Notes under the pieces: model-generated
Told to the model about the DNA's origin: nothing
Database searches by the model: none
Seen by the model: only the letters and a program-made list of their open reading frames with translations
NCBI GenBank assembly: GCA_903849645.1
Contig: CAINJJ010000047.1
Coordinates: 1 to 64,000 of the forward strand
DNA length: 64,000 bases
Origin: an uncultured Acidobacteriaceae bacterium
GTDB taxonomy: Bacteria > Acidobacteriota > Terriglobia > Terriglobales > Acidobacteriaceae
Reading direction: 5' to 3'
Translations under genes and position numbers: made by a program
In this document: positions 53,589-61,914 of the stretch, in pieces
Numbering within the stretch: position 1 is the stretch's first letter
How the letters are laid out: the number at the start of each line of letters is the position of its first letter

Positions 53589-54881
53589 TCAGAAAATCTC
53601 CGGCCCCAGCAGGTCCGCCATCGTCTCCCGCCGCCGGATCAGGCGCGCCTTCCCGCCCTCCACCAGCACCTCCGCCGGTCTCAGCCGCGTGTTGTAGTTC
53701 GAGCTCTGGGCCATGCCGTAGGCCCCGGCGTCGAGCAGCGCCACCAGGTCCCCCGGCTCCACAGGCGCGAGCTTGCGGTCCTTCGCGAAAAAGTCACCGG
53801 TCTCGCACACCGGCCCCACCACATCCACCACCCGCGGCCTGCCCGCTCTCCGCTTCACCGGCACAATCTCATGATGGGCCTGGTAGAGCGCCGGCCGGAT
53901 CAGGTCGTTCATCGCCGCGTCGGTAATCACAAAGGTCTTCTTGCCGTTCTGCTTTACCTGCAGCACCCGCGCTACCAGGGCTCCGGCCTGCGCCACCAGG
54001 AACCGCCCCGGCTCAATCAGCAGCCGCCCCTCAAAACCTGCCAGCGCCGTCTCCAGCGCCGCTGCATACTCGGCCACCTTGGCGGCAGGGTCAAACTTGC
54101 CCGCGTGGTAGTCGATGCCCAGCCCGCCCCCCGCGTCCACCGCCTTCAGCGCAATGCCGTCCCGCGCCAATTGGCGCACCAGGCGGGCAACCCGCTCCAT
54201 GGCCGCGCCAAACGGCTCCGCCGACCGAATCTGCGACCCGATATGCACGCTCACCCCGTGCGCCTCAAGCCAGCGGCTCTCGGACGCCTTGCGATAGAGT
54301 GCCGGCGCGCGCCGGATGTCGATCCCGAACTTGTGCTCCCGCAATCCAGTCGAGATATACGGATGCGTGTCGGCAAACACGTCCGGATTCACCCGCAGGG
54401 CAAACCGCGCCACCCGCTTCAGTTTCTTCGCCCGCGCCTCCAGCAGTTCCAGCTCCGCTTCGCTCTCTACGTTGAACTCGAGAATCCCCGCCGTCAGCGC
54501 CAGATCAATCTCCGCAGCGGTCTTGCCCACTCCCGAGTAGACAACCCTGCCTGCCGCCTCCGGAGCAGCCGCCAGCACGCGTTCCAACTCGCCGCCCGAA
54601 ACAATATCGAACCCCGCCCCGCGGCCGGCCAGCAGCTTCAGAATCGCCAGCGCCGAGTTGGCCTTCACTGCATAGCAAACCAGCGCATCCCGCCCCGCCA
54701 GCGCCGCCTGGAACAGCCCCAGCCGCTCCGCGATCTGGTCCGCCGAGTAGACATACAACGGCGTGCCGTAGCGCCGCGCCAGCAGTTCCAGCGAGACCTT
54801 GCCGCAGCGCAGCGCAGCGCCTGCTTCGAGATAGTGAAAAGGCCGCGGCGATGAAGACTGGGAAGGGGTCAAAGAGCGCAT
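53589..54881 (-). CDS. lysA: Diaminopimelate decarboxylase
   Basis: About 430 residues start at ATG 54881. PLP lysine is in VCYAVKANSALAIL, followed by GAGFDIVSGGEL, SVHIGSQIRSAEPF, DAGGGLGIDYH, IEPGRFLVAQAG and GPVCETGDFFAKDR. The enzyme makes L-lysine from meso-diaminopimelate. Its last 25 coding bases are duplicated at 52938-52962, beyond the toxin-antitoxin module downstream. The long plus-strand frame over it is an artefact of high GC. Confidence 0.93.
   Translation of the reverse strand: MRSLTPSQSSSPRPFHYLEAGAALRCGKVSLELLARRYGTPLYVYSADQIAERLGLFQAALAGRDALVCYAVKANSALAILKLLAGRGAGFDIVSGGELERVLAAAPEAAGRVVYSGVGKTAAEIDLALTAGILEFNVESEAELELLEARAKKLKRVARFALRVNPDVFADTHPYISTGLREHKFGIDIRRAPALYRKASESRWLEAHGVSVHIGSQIRSAEPFGAAMERVARLVRQLARDGIALKAVDAGGGLGIDYHAGKFDPAAKVAEYAAALETALAGFEGRLLIEPGRFLVAQAGALVARVLQVKQNGKKTFVITDAAMNDLIRPALYQAHHEIVPVKRRAGRPRVVDVVGPVCETGDFFAKDRKLAPVEPGDLVALLDAGAYGMAQSSNYNTRLRPAEVLVEGGKARLIRRRETMADLLGPEIF
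53596..53620. repeat. 25-bp direct repeat, copy inside the lysA 3' end
   Basis: This copy encodes the LysA C-terminus and is identical over 25 bases to 52938-52962. The two copies bracket the DUF433/DUF5615 module, as expected for insertion or recombination at the end of lysA. Confidence 0.8.
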
Positions 54882-55023
54882 CCTCGAGTGGAAAAATCCT
54901 CTCTTGAGCCTACAGCATCCACAGCCGAGCCAGACCTGCGACTCCCCTGCCTTTCTTGACAGTCCATCGGCCGCACCGCTATGTTGACGCCAGTCGAACA
55001 CGACGCGCCGGAACAGGATACGC

Positions 55024-55128
55024 ATGACACTCTCCCAGAAGGCCAGGGCCATCCTCACGGACAGCCAGTTCCTCATCCCCCTGGCCGTCTTCTTCATCGG
55101 CCTCGCGCTCCTCATCACGCTCCATTGA
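55024..55128 (+). CDS. 34-residue single-helix membrane microprotein
   Basis: The frame starts at ATG 55024 with AGGA six bases before and reads [20 protein letters not shown] and [14 protein letters not shown]. It is a polar N-terminus followed by one membrane helix. It lies between lysA and the sugar transporter gene. No family is recognised. Its clean structure and ribosome binding site make it more than a chance frame, but conservation is untested. Confidence 0.45.
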   Translation: MTLSQKARAILTDSQFLIPLAVFFIGLALLITLH

Positions 55129-55210
55129 TCGCACGCTGCCAATCGTTCCGGCGCTCGACGCGCCGAGGACCAGGGCATCGCTCACTCACGAAGGGATTGC
55201 CACAAACCAA

Positions 55211-56503
55211 ATGAGCCAGACGGCGCAGCAGGGCAAAAGGACCGGGTTCGGATCGGGGCACGGCATCGGCGTGGTCTGCGGTCTGGCCGCCGGCGTGTGG
55301 CTGGGCGCGGCCGAGGCGCCCACCAAGCTCGTCAACTCCGGCCTCTCCCCCTTCGCCATCTCTCTCTGCATGGTGGCCGGCGTCTTCACCGCCCGCTGGA
55401 CCGTCCCCACTCTTCTCAAGGGCACGCGCTCGGTCTTCGCCGACCTCAATCGCAACCGCCACCTGCTCCCCGCCGCCATACTGGCCGGCATGTTGTGGGC
55501 CGTGGCCAACACCCTCACCGTCTTTGCCATCCGCGACGTCGGCCTCACCATCGCCTTCCCCCTCTGGAACGCCAACTCTCTGGTCGGCATCCTTTGGGGC
55601 CGCCTTCTCTTCGGCGAGCTCAAGGGCGCCAGCGGCAAAAACATCGCCAAGGTCATCCTCGGCGCCCTGGCCATCGTGGCAGCCGCCATCATGCTTGGCT
55701 TCGCCACCATCCACGGCGGCGGACCCCAGACCGGCCGCGCCTTCGCCGGCATCCTGGCCGCCGCTGGAGCCGCACTCTGCTGGGGAACCATGTACATCCC
55801 CTACCGCAAGGCCTACATCAGCGGCATGAATCCCCTCTCCTTCATCACAGTTTTTACGATCGGCGAACTGGGAACCGTCTTTGCCCTCGTCCTGGCCCTT
55901 GACGGCGGCGTCAAGGCCGCGGTCTTCCATTCCCCTGAGACCCGCCACCTGCTTTTCTGGCTCTTCCTGGGCGGCTTCGCCTGGGTCATTGGCGACCTCT
56001 TCCAGCAGTTCGCCGCCAAGTATCTCGGCATCGGCCGCGGCATCCCGCTCTCCAATACCAACCAGCTCTGGGGCATGGCCTGGGGCGCGCTCGTCTTTGG
56101 AGAGCTGGCCAGCGCCGATGCGGCCCACCGCTTCCTCGTTGTGGCCGGATCGGTGGTCATGATTGCCGGCGCGCTGGCGGTCAGCACCGCCATCGCCACC
56201 GAACGCGAAAACGCCTCCACCAACGAGGCCCTGCTCCGCGAGTGCGACCGCTACAACCTGGACTATAGCCTCGCCATCCAGGCCTACAGCGGTCTGGAAC
56301 CGGGAGCCAATCGCCGGGGCCGCGCCTGGTGGGACTACGCCATCGCCGCAGCCGCCATCGCCCTCTTTGTCTACCTGGGCCTCCAGGCCCGGGCGCCTGA
56401 GCTGGCCATGAATATGCCCTGGCTCTGGGCGCTCGTCGCCATCCTCATTGCCACCGCCTGCGCGGCGGGCTGGGCCCTCTGGAAGGCCACACGCTTCGCC
56501 TGA
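55211..56503 (+). CDS. GRP-type (glucose/ribose uptake-like) sugar transporter
   Basis: This 430-residue membrane protein has about ten helices of the drug/metabolite transporter fold. AIRDVGLTIAFPLWNANSLV, GILWGRLLFGELKG, GTMYIPYRKAYISGMNP and GIGRGIPLSNTNQLWGMAWG mark the GRP/RhaT-like sugar-transport branch. A central polar loop and the repeated FGEL motif are typical of the internal duplication. A ribokinase-type gene follows, consistent with uptake plus phosphorylation of a sugar. Confidence 0.75.
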   Translation: MSQTAQQGKRTGFGSGHGIGVVCGLAAGVWLGAAEAPTKLVNSGLSPFAISLCMVAGVFTARWTVPTLLKGTRSVFADLNRNRHLLPAAILAGMLWAVANTLTVFAIRDVGLTIAFPLWNANSLVGILWGRLLFGELKGASGKNIAKVILGALAIVAAAIMLGFATIHGGGPQTGRAFAGILAAAGAALCWGTMYIPYRKAYISGMNPLSFITVFTIGELGTVFALVLALDGGVKAAVFHSPETRHLLFWLFLGGFAWVIGDLFQQFAAKYLGIGRGIPLSNTNQLWGMAWGALVFGELASADAAHRFLVVAGSVVMIAGALAVSTAIATERENASTNEALLRECDRYNLDYSLAIQAYSGLEPGANRRGRAWWDYAIAAAAIALFVYLGLQARAPELAMNMPWLWALVAILIATACAAGWALWKATRFA

Positions 56504-56544
56504 CACGGCTGTTTCCCCCTTCACCGTCCCTTTACAATAACCAA

Positions 56545-57495
56545 ATGACGGTGCCGTCGAAGGTAGACCTTGTGGGCGTGGGGCTCAACGCCACTGACAC
56601 GCTGATTCCCCTCCCCGAGTACCCCGCGCGCGGCTCCAAGGTCGAGTTCCGCGGCGCCACGGTCATGCCCGGCGGCCAGGCCGCAACCACCGTCGTCGCC
56701 TGCCAGACCTGGGGCCTCAGCACGCGCTATGTCGGCAAGCTCGGCGACGATGATGCCGCCCGCCTCCATCACGACGCCTTTGCCCGCGCCGGAGTGGACG
56801 CCCGCCTGGTCACCGTGCCCAACGCCGCCAGCCCCCAGTCGCTCATCATCGTGGACGGCGGCGGCGAGCGCACTGTCCTCTGCCGTCGCGACGATCGCCT
56901 CGTCCTTCAGCCGGAAGACCTGCGGCGGGAATGGGTGGTCAACGCCCGCGCTCTCCACGTGGATGGCCAGGACACCGCCGCCGCCACCCTTGCCGCCACC
57001 TGGGCGCGCGAGGCCGGCATTCCCGTCATCGCCGACCTCGACATCGTCTTTCCCGGCGTGGACGCGCTGATTGAAAGAGTCGACTACCTCATTGTCAGCC
57101 GCGACTTCCCCTGCCGCCTCATGCGCGAAGACGACCTCGAAACCGCCCTCCGCGCCATGCGCGCCCGCTACGGCTGCGCCCTCACCGCCGCCACCCTCGG
57201 CCAGGAGGGCGTGCTCGCCTGGGACGGCGCGCGGATGCACCACAGCGCCGCCTTCCGCGTGCCCGTGGTCGATACCACCGGCGCCGGCGACATCTTCCAC
57301 GCCGGCTTCATCTATGGATTGCTCAACGAATGGCCGCTCGACCGCCAGCTCGACTTCGCCTGTGCCGCTGCCGCCCTCAATTGCATGGCAACCGGAGCCA
57401 GGGGGGGCATCCGCTCTGTCGCTGCCATCGAGAAACTCATCGCCACCTGCACCCGCTACGACGCCGCCTTCTCCCTGCCCAGCCAGGCCAAATAA
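56545..57495 (+). CDS. PfkB/ribokinase-family sugar kinase
   Basis: This 316-residue kinase opens VDLVGVGLNATDTLIPLPEY, has GGQAATTVVACQTWGL as the sugar-binding segment and ends with the catalytic DTTGAGDIFHAGFIYGLLN. The PfkB fold is complete. The sugar is unknown; the transporter 41 bases upstream suggests a free sugar taken up intact. Confidence 0.83.
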   Translation: MTVPSKVDLVGVGLNATDTLIPLPEYPARGSKVEFRGATVMPGGQAATTVVACQTWGLSTRYVGKLGDDDAARLHHDAFARAGVDARLVTVPNAASPQSLIIVDGGGERTVLCRRDDRLVLQPEDLRREWVVNARALHVDGQDTAAATLAATWAREAGIPVIADLDIVFPGVDALIERVDYLIVSRDFPCRLMREDDLETALRAMRARYGCALTAATLGQEGVLAWDGARMHHSAAFRVPVVDTTGAGDIFHAGFIYGLLNEWPLDRQLDFACAAAALNCMATGARGGIRSVAAIEKLIATCTRYDAAFSLPSQAK

Positions 57496-57514
57496 GGACA
57501 GAGAACTCTGCCCC

Positions 57515-58348
57515 TCAGCCCTCCGGCTGCCGCAGCCACTCCGCCAGCAGCGACGCCACCTTCTCCGGCTGCTCATACGCTGCAAAGTGCCCCGCATCGT
57601 GCAGCAGGTGAAACTCGCATCCCCCCGGCGCGGCGTTCAAGGCTTCCATCTCCGCCGCCGTCACTCCAGGGTCTTCTCCCCCCGCAATCGCCAGCACCGG
57701 AACATCGATTGTCCCCACCGTCGGCACGGAATCGGGCCGGGTCGCCAGTCCCGCCTGCACCGCTACAAGCGCCTCGGGCGTCAGAGTCATGCGCGCCCGC
57801 AGCGCGGCCACAATCTCCGGCCGCCGCTCCCGCGCCGACTCGCCGATGAGCGTCTGCGCCATGCCATCGAACAACGCCCCGCTGCCCCCCGCCCGCGCCT
57901 GCGCAATCGTGGCTGCCCTTCGTACCAGGTTGGCCTCTGCGTCCGGCTGCGGCTTGGAACAGACAAACGCCAGCCCCTCCACCCGCTCGGGAGCCTGCCG
58001 CCATATCTCCAGCAGCACATAGCCCCCAATCGAGCAGCCTGCAAAGGTCGCCGCCGGCAGCTTGAGATGGTCCAGCAACGCCAGCACATCAGCCGCCAGC
58101 CGCTCCATGCTCAGCACCGGCGCGTCGGGAACCAGGGCAAAGCCGCCCACTGGCAAGTCCGTTCCCAGTTCCGAGCCGCCGTGCCCGCGCAGATCCGGCA
58201 CAATCGCCCGCACGCCCGCCAGGTTCTCCGTCAATGGCCGCCAATAGCTTCCATCCAGCGGCGTGGGGTGAAGAAACACCACGGGCAGGCCCTTGCCCGT
58301 GTCGCGAAAGGCCAACTGCGTCCCATCTGAACGATAGCTTGAGTGCAT
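57515..58348 (-). CDS. Alpha/beta-fold hydrolase
   Basis: This 277-residue protein has the oxyanion region VVFLHPTPLDGSYW, VPDLRGHGGSE, the nucleophile elbow FAGCSIGGYVLLEIW, a late acid near IAGGEDPGV and the His in LLHDAGHFAAYEQPE. It is a single-domain esterase or lactonase-like enzyme of unknown substrate. It converges on the kinase gene. Confidence 0.82.
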   Translation of the reverse strand: MHSSYRSDGTQLAFRDTGKGLPVVFLHPTPLDGSYWRPLTENLAGVRAIVPDLRGHGGSELGTDLPVGGFALVPDAPVLSMERLAADVLALLDHLKLPAATFAGCSIGGYVLLEIWRQAPERVEGLAFVCSKPQPDAEANLVRRAATIAQARAGGSGALFDGMAQTLIGESARERRPEIVAALRARMTLTPEALVAVQAGLATRPDSVPTVGTIDVPVLAIAGGEDPGVTAAEMEALNAAPGGCEFHLLHDAGHFAAYEQPEKVASLLAEWLRQPEG

Positions 58349-58364
58349 ACGCTACGAGGATAGC

Positions 58365-58661
58365 CTACGGCAGCGGAACAGGCTGCTCCGGAATGCCGAT
58401 CCATCCCGCCAGGTAGGCCACACCCACCAGCCCGCCCGAACAGAAGAACGTGATGATCGTGAAAATGCGCACCAGCGCCACATCCCATCCATACGCCTGC
58501 GCCAGGCCAATGCATACGCCGGCCACTTGCCGGCCCACAATCGGGCGAACCAGTGGCTGCCCCTGCGTGTACGGAGCCACAGGGATGACGTTCCCGCAGT
58601 TCGAACAGAACCTCGCGCTCAGCGGCAATCCCGTTCCGCAGCGTTGACAAAAGACGGCCAT
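58365..58661 (-). CDS. PspC-domain protein with N-terminal zinc ribbon
   Basis: About 98 residues start at ATG 58661 with GGGAGGG seven bases upstream. The N-terminal CQRCGTGLPLSARFCSNCG is a zinc ribbon. It is followed by a PspC domain with two short membrane helices (VAGVCIGLAQAYGWDVALVR, GGLVGVAYLAGWIGIP). PspC proteins are membrane sensors of envelope stress in the phage-shock system, but no other psp gene is near. Confidence 0.83.
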   Translation of the reverse strand: MAVFCQRCGTGLPLSARFCSNCGNVIPVAPYTQGQPLVRPIVGRQVAGVCIGLAQAYGWDVALVRIFTIITFFCSGGLVGVAYLAGWIGIPEQPVPLP

Positions 58662-58754
58662 TGTCAAACCCTCCCTTAGATCGTGCAACCACTCTCAACA
58701 TACGAGTCGTGGCCCTTAAAGGTTCCGCCGCCTGCGCCGGTCCATCCCGCGCGC

Positions 58755-59966
58755 CTACGTTCCCCGGTAAGGATTGCGCAGATGCTTTCTGGCCGTATCC
58801 GCCCGCGAGGTCTCCGGACCCGTGCTGATCGCCGCCTGGTAGTCGCGCACCGCCAGCGCCCGCTCGCCATTCAGGTCGTGGCACTCTCCGGCGGCCAGCA
58901 GCGACCGGATTTTCAGCTCCGGGCCCACATTCCTTGTCCAGGCAGCCTGCTCGTAGGCCTCCGCGGCCTCTCCATAATGGCGCTGGCCGCGCAGCGCGTC
59001 GCCCAGCCCAAAGTAGGCCAGTTCCAGCCGCGCCTCCGCAAAATACCCCGGCTTGGCGCTGTTGGCCACCATCTCGCGGTAAGCCGCCACCGCGCCCATC
59101 CCCTCCCCCGCGTCCTTGCGCAGGTTGGCCTCTTCCAGGCAAAACAGAAAGTCCCGCGGATACAGCCCTTTCAGGTAGCGGACCTGCTGCACTGCATCCT
59201 GGTAGCGCGCCTCCCGGCGCAGAAACAGCGCAATCACCGTGCGCGCCTCGATCCTGGTAATCGCTCCCCGGTTGGCGGCATCGTTCAGCATCTCCAGCCC
59301 CCGGGTCTTTGAGCCCGTAATGCCCGCAAAGCCCACCAGAAACTTGAACCCCATTGGCAGCGCCCCCACCACGTACTCATACACGCCCACCACCAGCTTG
59401 GCGTCCACATACTCCGGGTCCAGTTGCAACACCTTCGCATGGTCGTCCTTGGCTTTCATCGCGAGGCGCATCCCGGCCCCAAACCCCCGCTGCACCATCG
59501 ACAGGTAGGTGCACTTCAGGCTGCGCGCCCAGCCTCGCGCAAACAATGCGTCAATGTCCCTGGGGTCCCGGTCGATCCGCCAATCCGCCTCATGGATCGC
59601 CTCATCCGCCAGCGCCAGGATCCGGTCCCGCGTCTTCGGGTCCTCGCTCGTCGCGTGGCGACCGGTGAGAAAGCCGTCGTTGGCATAGAACGTCGTGTCC
59701 AGCAGGTCCTGCCGGTAGAGCTCCTGGAAGAGCACCGCATCCAGCAGCAGCGCCGTGCCCTGCGGGTCACCGGGGTGCATCGCGTGAAACCGCTCAAAGC
59801 GCTCCACCGCCCCAGGGTAGTCCAGGTTATAGAAGTGCTCGTAGGCCTCGCGCACCAGCGGGTCCCGGTTCAGCGGGTTGGTATGGACTTCAGATGCCCC
59901 GCACAGGCACACCGCCCCCAGCAGCATCAGCCAACCCACCGTTCTCAACCCGAACCCTACCTTCAT
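58755..59966 (-). CDS. Exported TPR protein
   Basis: About 403 residues start at ATG 59966 with a signal peptide (LRTVGWLMLLGAVCLCGA). The N-terminal HFYNLDYPGAVERFERFHAM and C-terminal GQRHYGEAAEAYEQAAWT, GERALAVRDYQAAISTG are TPR-like. The middle part (LVVGVYEYVVGALPMGFKFL) may pack against the membrane. Function is unknown. Confidence 0.72.
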   Translation of the reverse strand: MKVGFGLRTVGWLMLLGAVCLCGASEVHTNPLNRDPLVREAYEHFYNLDYPGAVERFERFHAMHPGDPQGTALLLDAVLFQELYRQDLLDTTFYANDGFLTGRHATSEDPKTRDRILALADEAIHEADWRIDRDPRDIDALFARGWARSLKCTYLSMVQRGFGAGMRLAMKAKDDHAKVLQLDPEYVDAKLVVGVYEYVVGALPMGFKFLVGFAGITGSKTRGLEMLNDAANRGAITRIEARTVIALFLRREARYQDAVQQVRYLKGLYPRDFLFCLEEANLRKDAGEGMGAVAAYREMVANSAKPGYFAEARLELAYFGLGDALRGQRHYGEAAEAYEQAAWTRNVGPELKIRSLLAAGECHDLNGERALAVRDYQAAISTGPETSRADTARKHLRNPYRGT

Positions 59967-60259
59967 CAAGCCCAAATCCCCTCCTTGCACCCTCGTTGCC
60001 TCACCGCGCCAACCTGCAATCTGCACTCCAGCCAGTACCGTACGTCCCGACCGGGCCCTCTGCGCAATGCCCTTTTGCGGTCCATTCAGAATTTCTGCGA
60101 ATCCCAAAAGGAAGTAACCGCCCCATGTCGTTAACAGTCAGTAGAAGTCGCTTGAAAGTAGAAGCAAACTCGCTGTACCTTGCCCTTGGTTTCCCCTTGG
60201 GTTGCCTTGGTTCTCACGCCCTCTGCTCCTCAGCCGCTTGTTTGAAGGAACTCAAGAAA

Positions 60260-60700
60260 ATGCCACGGATAGAAAAGCTGCGACTCTTGTTGAATCAGGC
60301 TCAGTTTAACGGATTTGAGTTTCGCCGCTGGTTCGTCACCCACATCCAGCCCAGTTGGCAGGGCAGCGAGTTCGCGCTCTCCCTGCTCGCCGCCGAAGGC
60401 CGATTCTATACTCTCCTCTTCTCCCATGAGTTCGCCCAAGCCTTCTGGCGCAGCGGAGCGCAGATGGCCTTCGTGGTCCCCGGCATCTCCTATGAAAGGG
60501 TCAATGCCCAGGGCCAGGTCGTCCAGGTCACCCGCAAGCCCTTCACCAAGCGCACCATCAAGCCTCATGTCTGGAAATACCACATCCGGCAGATGGCCTT
60601 GGCAGACGACCCCATCGACTATCTCTGCCGCTTCCTGCCCGTCCAGGACTGGACAAAATCCACATTGACCAGCCCCGAACCGCTGGTGGCGCAGGCCTGA
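60260..60700 (+). CDS. Conserved-looking hypothetical protein
   Basis: About 146 residues start at ATG 60260 with GAAGGA ten bases upstream. The sequence begins MPRIEKLRLLLNQAQFNGFE and has FYTLLFSHEFAQAFWRSGAQ and HVWKYHIRQMALADDPIDYL. I recognise no family. An earlier in-frame start (60125) would add a hydrophobic stretch (LYLALGFPLGCLGSHALCS), so a membrane-anchored form cannot be excluded. pyrF follows on the same strand after 47 bases. Confidence 0.6.
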   Translation: MPRIEKLRLLLNQAQFNGFEFRRWFVTHIQPSWQGSEFALSLLAAEGRFYTLLFSHEFAQAFWRSGAQMAFVVPGISYERVNAQGQVVQVTRKPFTKRTIKPHVWKYHIRQMALADDPIDYLCRFLPVQDWTKSTLTSPEPLVAQA

Positions 60701-60747
60701 GACAACTCCCGGCATACCTGCCTCCATCCATGCTTTAGGATGCAGGT

Positions 60748-61533
60748 ATGCCCATTCCCGAGCGCCTGAACCCCACCTTCGCCTCCGCTCGCCCGCAGGT
60801 TTCGGGCTTCATGGAAGAAGCCCGCAACCGCCTCATCGTCGCCCTCGACGTTCCCGACGCCGACTCCGCTACTCGCCTCGTTGCTCAGCTCGACAACACC
60901 TGCTGCTGGTTCAAGGTGGGCCTGGAGCTCTTTGTCGCGGCCGGTCCCTCCGTCATCGCTCCTCTCGTTGCCAGCGGACACTCCGTCTTCCTCGACCTCA
61001 AGCTCCACGACATTCCCAACACGGTCGCCGCCGCGGTCCGATCCGCCTCTGCCCTCGGTGTCCGCATGATCACGCTCCACGCCGCCGGCGGACCCGCCAT
61101 GCTGGCCGCCGCCCGCGCAGCGCTTGAAGGCGTCGCCAACCCGCCCCAACTGCTCGCCGTCACTGTGCTCACCAGCATGGACCAGGACCAGGCCACCGCC
61201 ATCGGCCTGCCCCGCTCTCCCGCCGAACAGGTGGAGTTGCTGGCCGGCATGGGCCTTGCCGCCGGCATCCACGGCTTCGTCTGCTCTCCATTGGAGGTCG
61301 CACGCCTGCGCGCCCTCACCGGCCCGGACGGCGTGCTCGTCATCCCCGGCATCCGCCCCGCCGGAGCCGCCGTCGGCGACCAGAAGCGCATCGCCACTCC
61401 CGCCGAAGCCCTTCGCCAGGGCGCCAGCTTCCTGGTCGTCGGCCGCCCCATCACCCAGGCTCCCGACCCCGCTCAGGCCGCCCAGGCCATCCTCACTGAA
61501 ATGGCCGAAGCCCTCGAATCCCTTGTCCCATAG
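60748..61533 (+). CDS. pyrF: Orotidine 5'-phosphate decarboxylase
   Basis: This 261-residue type 1 OMP decarboxylase has LIVALDVPDADSATRLV, the catalytic VFLDLKLHDIPNTV with the Asp-Lys-Asp array, and the phosphate-binding VIPGIRPAG and FLVVGRPITQA. It makes UMP in pyrimidine synthesis. A strong terminator follows directly. Confidence 0.95.
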   Translation: MPIPERLNPTFASARPQVSGFMEEARNRLIVALDVPDADSATRLVAQLDNTCCWFKVGLELFVAAGPSVIAPLVASGHSVFLDLKLHDIPNTVAAAVRSASALGVRMITLHAAGGPAMLAAARAALEGVANPPQLLAVTVLTSMDQDQATAIGLPRSPAEQVELLAGMGLAAGIHGFVCSPLEVARLRALTGPDGVLVIPGIRPAGAAVGDQKRIATPAEALRQGASFLVVGRPITQAPDPAQAAQAILTEMAEALESLVP

Positions 61534-61562
61534 AAAAAGCCCGGCGCAATGCCGGGCTTTTT
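61534..61562. terminator. Bidirectional intrinsic terminator after pyrF
   Basis: AAAAAGCCCGGC, loop GCAAT, GCCGGGCTTTTT form a perfect 12-bp stem with A and T tracts. It lies between the convergent pyrF and zinc-ribbon genes. Confidence 0.92.
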
Positions 61563-61587
61563 CCTTCCTCAAAACTTCAAGCAGAAC

Positions 61588-61767
61588 TTAAAGCTTCTCG
61601 TAGAACTCACACACAGAGCACGAGATGTAGACGCCGCCCGGTATGCCGCGCTCGCGGTCCTTTACGCGCTTGACGATGCGCGTCGGCTTGCTGCACTTGG
61701 GACAGTCGGTCGACTTCGTCGTGTCCATTACTTTCTTGCGGTCGCCAGTCTTGGCAATCTTGGCCAT
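61588..61767 (-). CDS. Small zinc-ribbon protein
   Basis: A 59-residue protein from ATG 61767 has MAKIAKTGDRKKVMDTTKST, CPKCSKPTRIVKRVKD and GVYISCSVCEFYEKL, i.e. two CxxC pairs of a zinc ribbon with a basic N-terminus. AAGGAG lies about 12 bases before the start. It resembles small ribosome- or RNA-associated ribbon proteins, but I cannot name a family. Confidence 0.7.
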   Translation of the reverse strand: MAKIAKTGDRKKVMDTTKSTDCPKCSKPTRIVKRVKDRERGIPGGVYISCSVCEFYEKL

Positions 61768-61914
61768 GGTCGGGTGGTTCTCCTTCTGGGGTTGTCTCTG
61801 CACACACGCGCAAAAAACACTGCGCGCGGCTTCAACGGCGCGGCCTGTTGCTACCCTTTTTGCTGTTTCATAGCGCGGAAGGCAGCCTGACTCGCTCCCA
61901 TCAGTTTACATCAT

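Noticed and set aside
53178-54854. A 558-codon plus-strand frame over lysA
   Set aside because: Arg/Pro/His-rich shadow of the lysA coding strand, with no domain.
55115-56524. A 469-codon minus-strand frame over the sugar transporter
   Set aside because: Low-complexity Gly/Glu/Asp translation antisense to a clear membrane protein.
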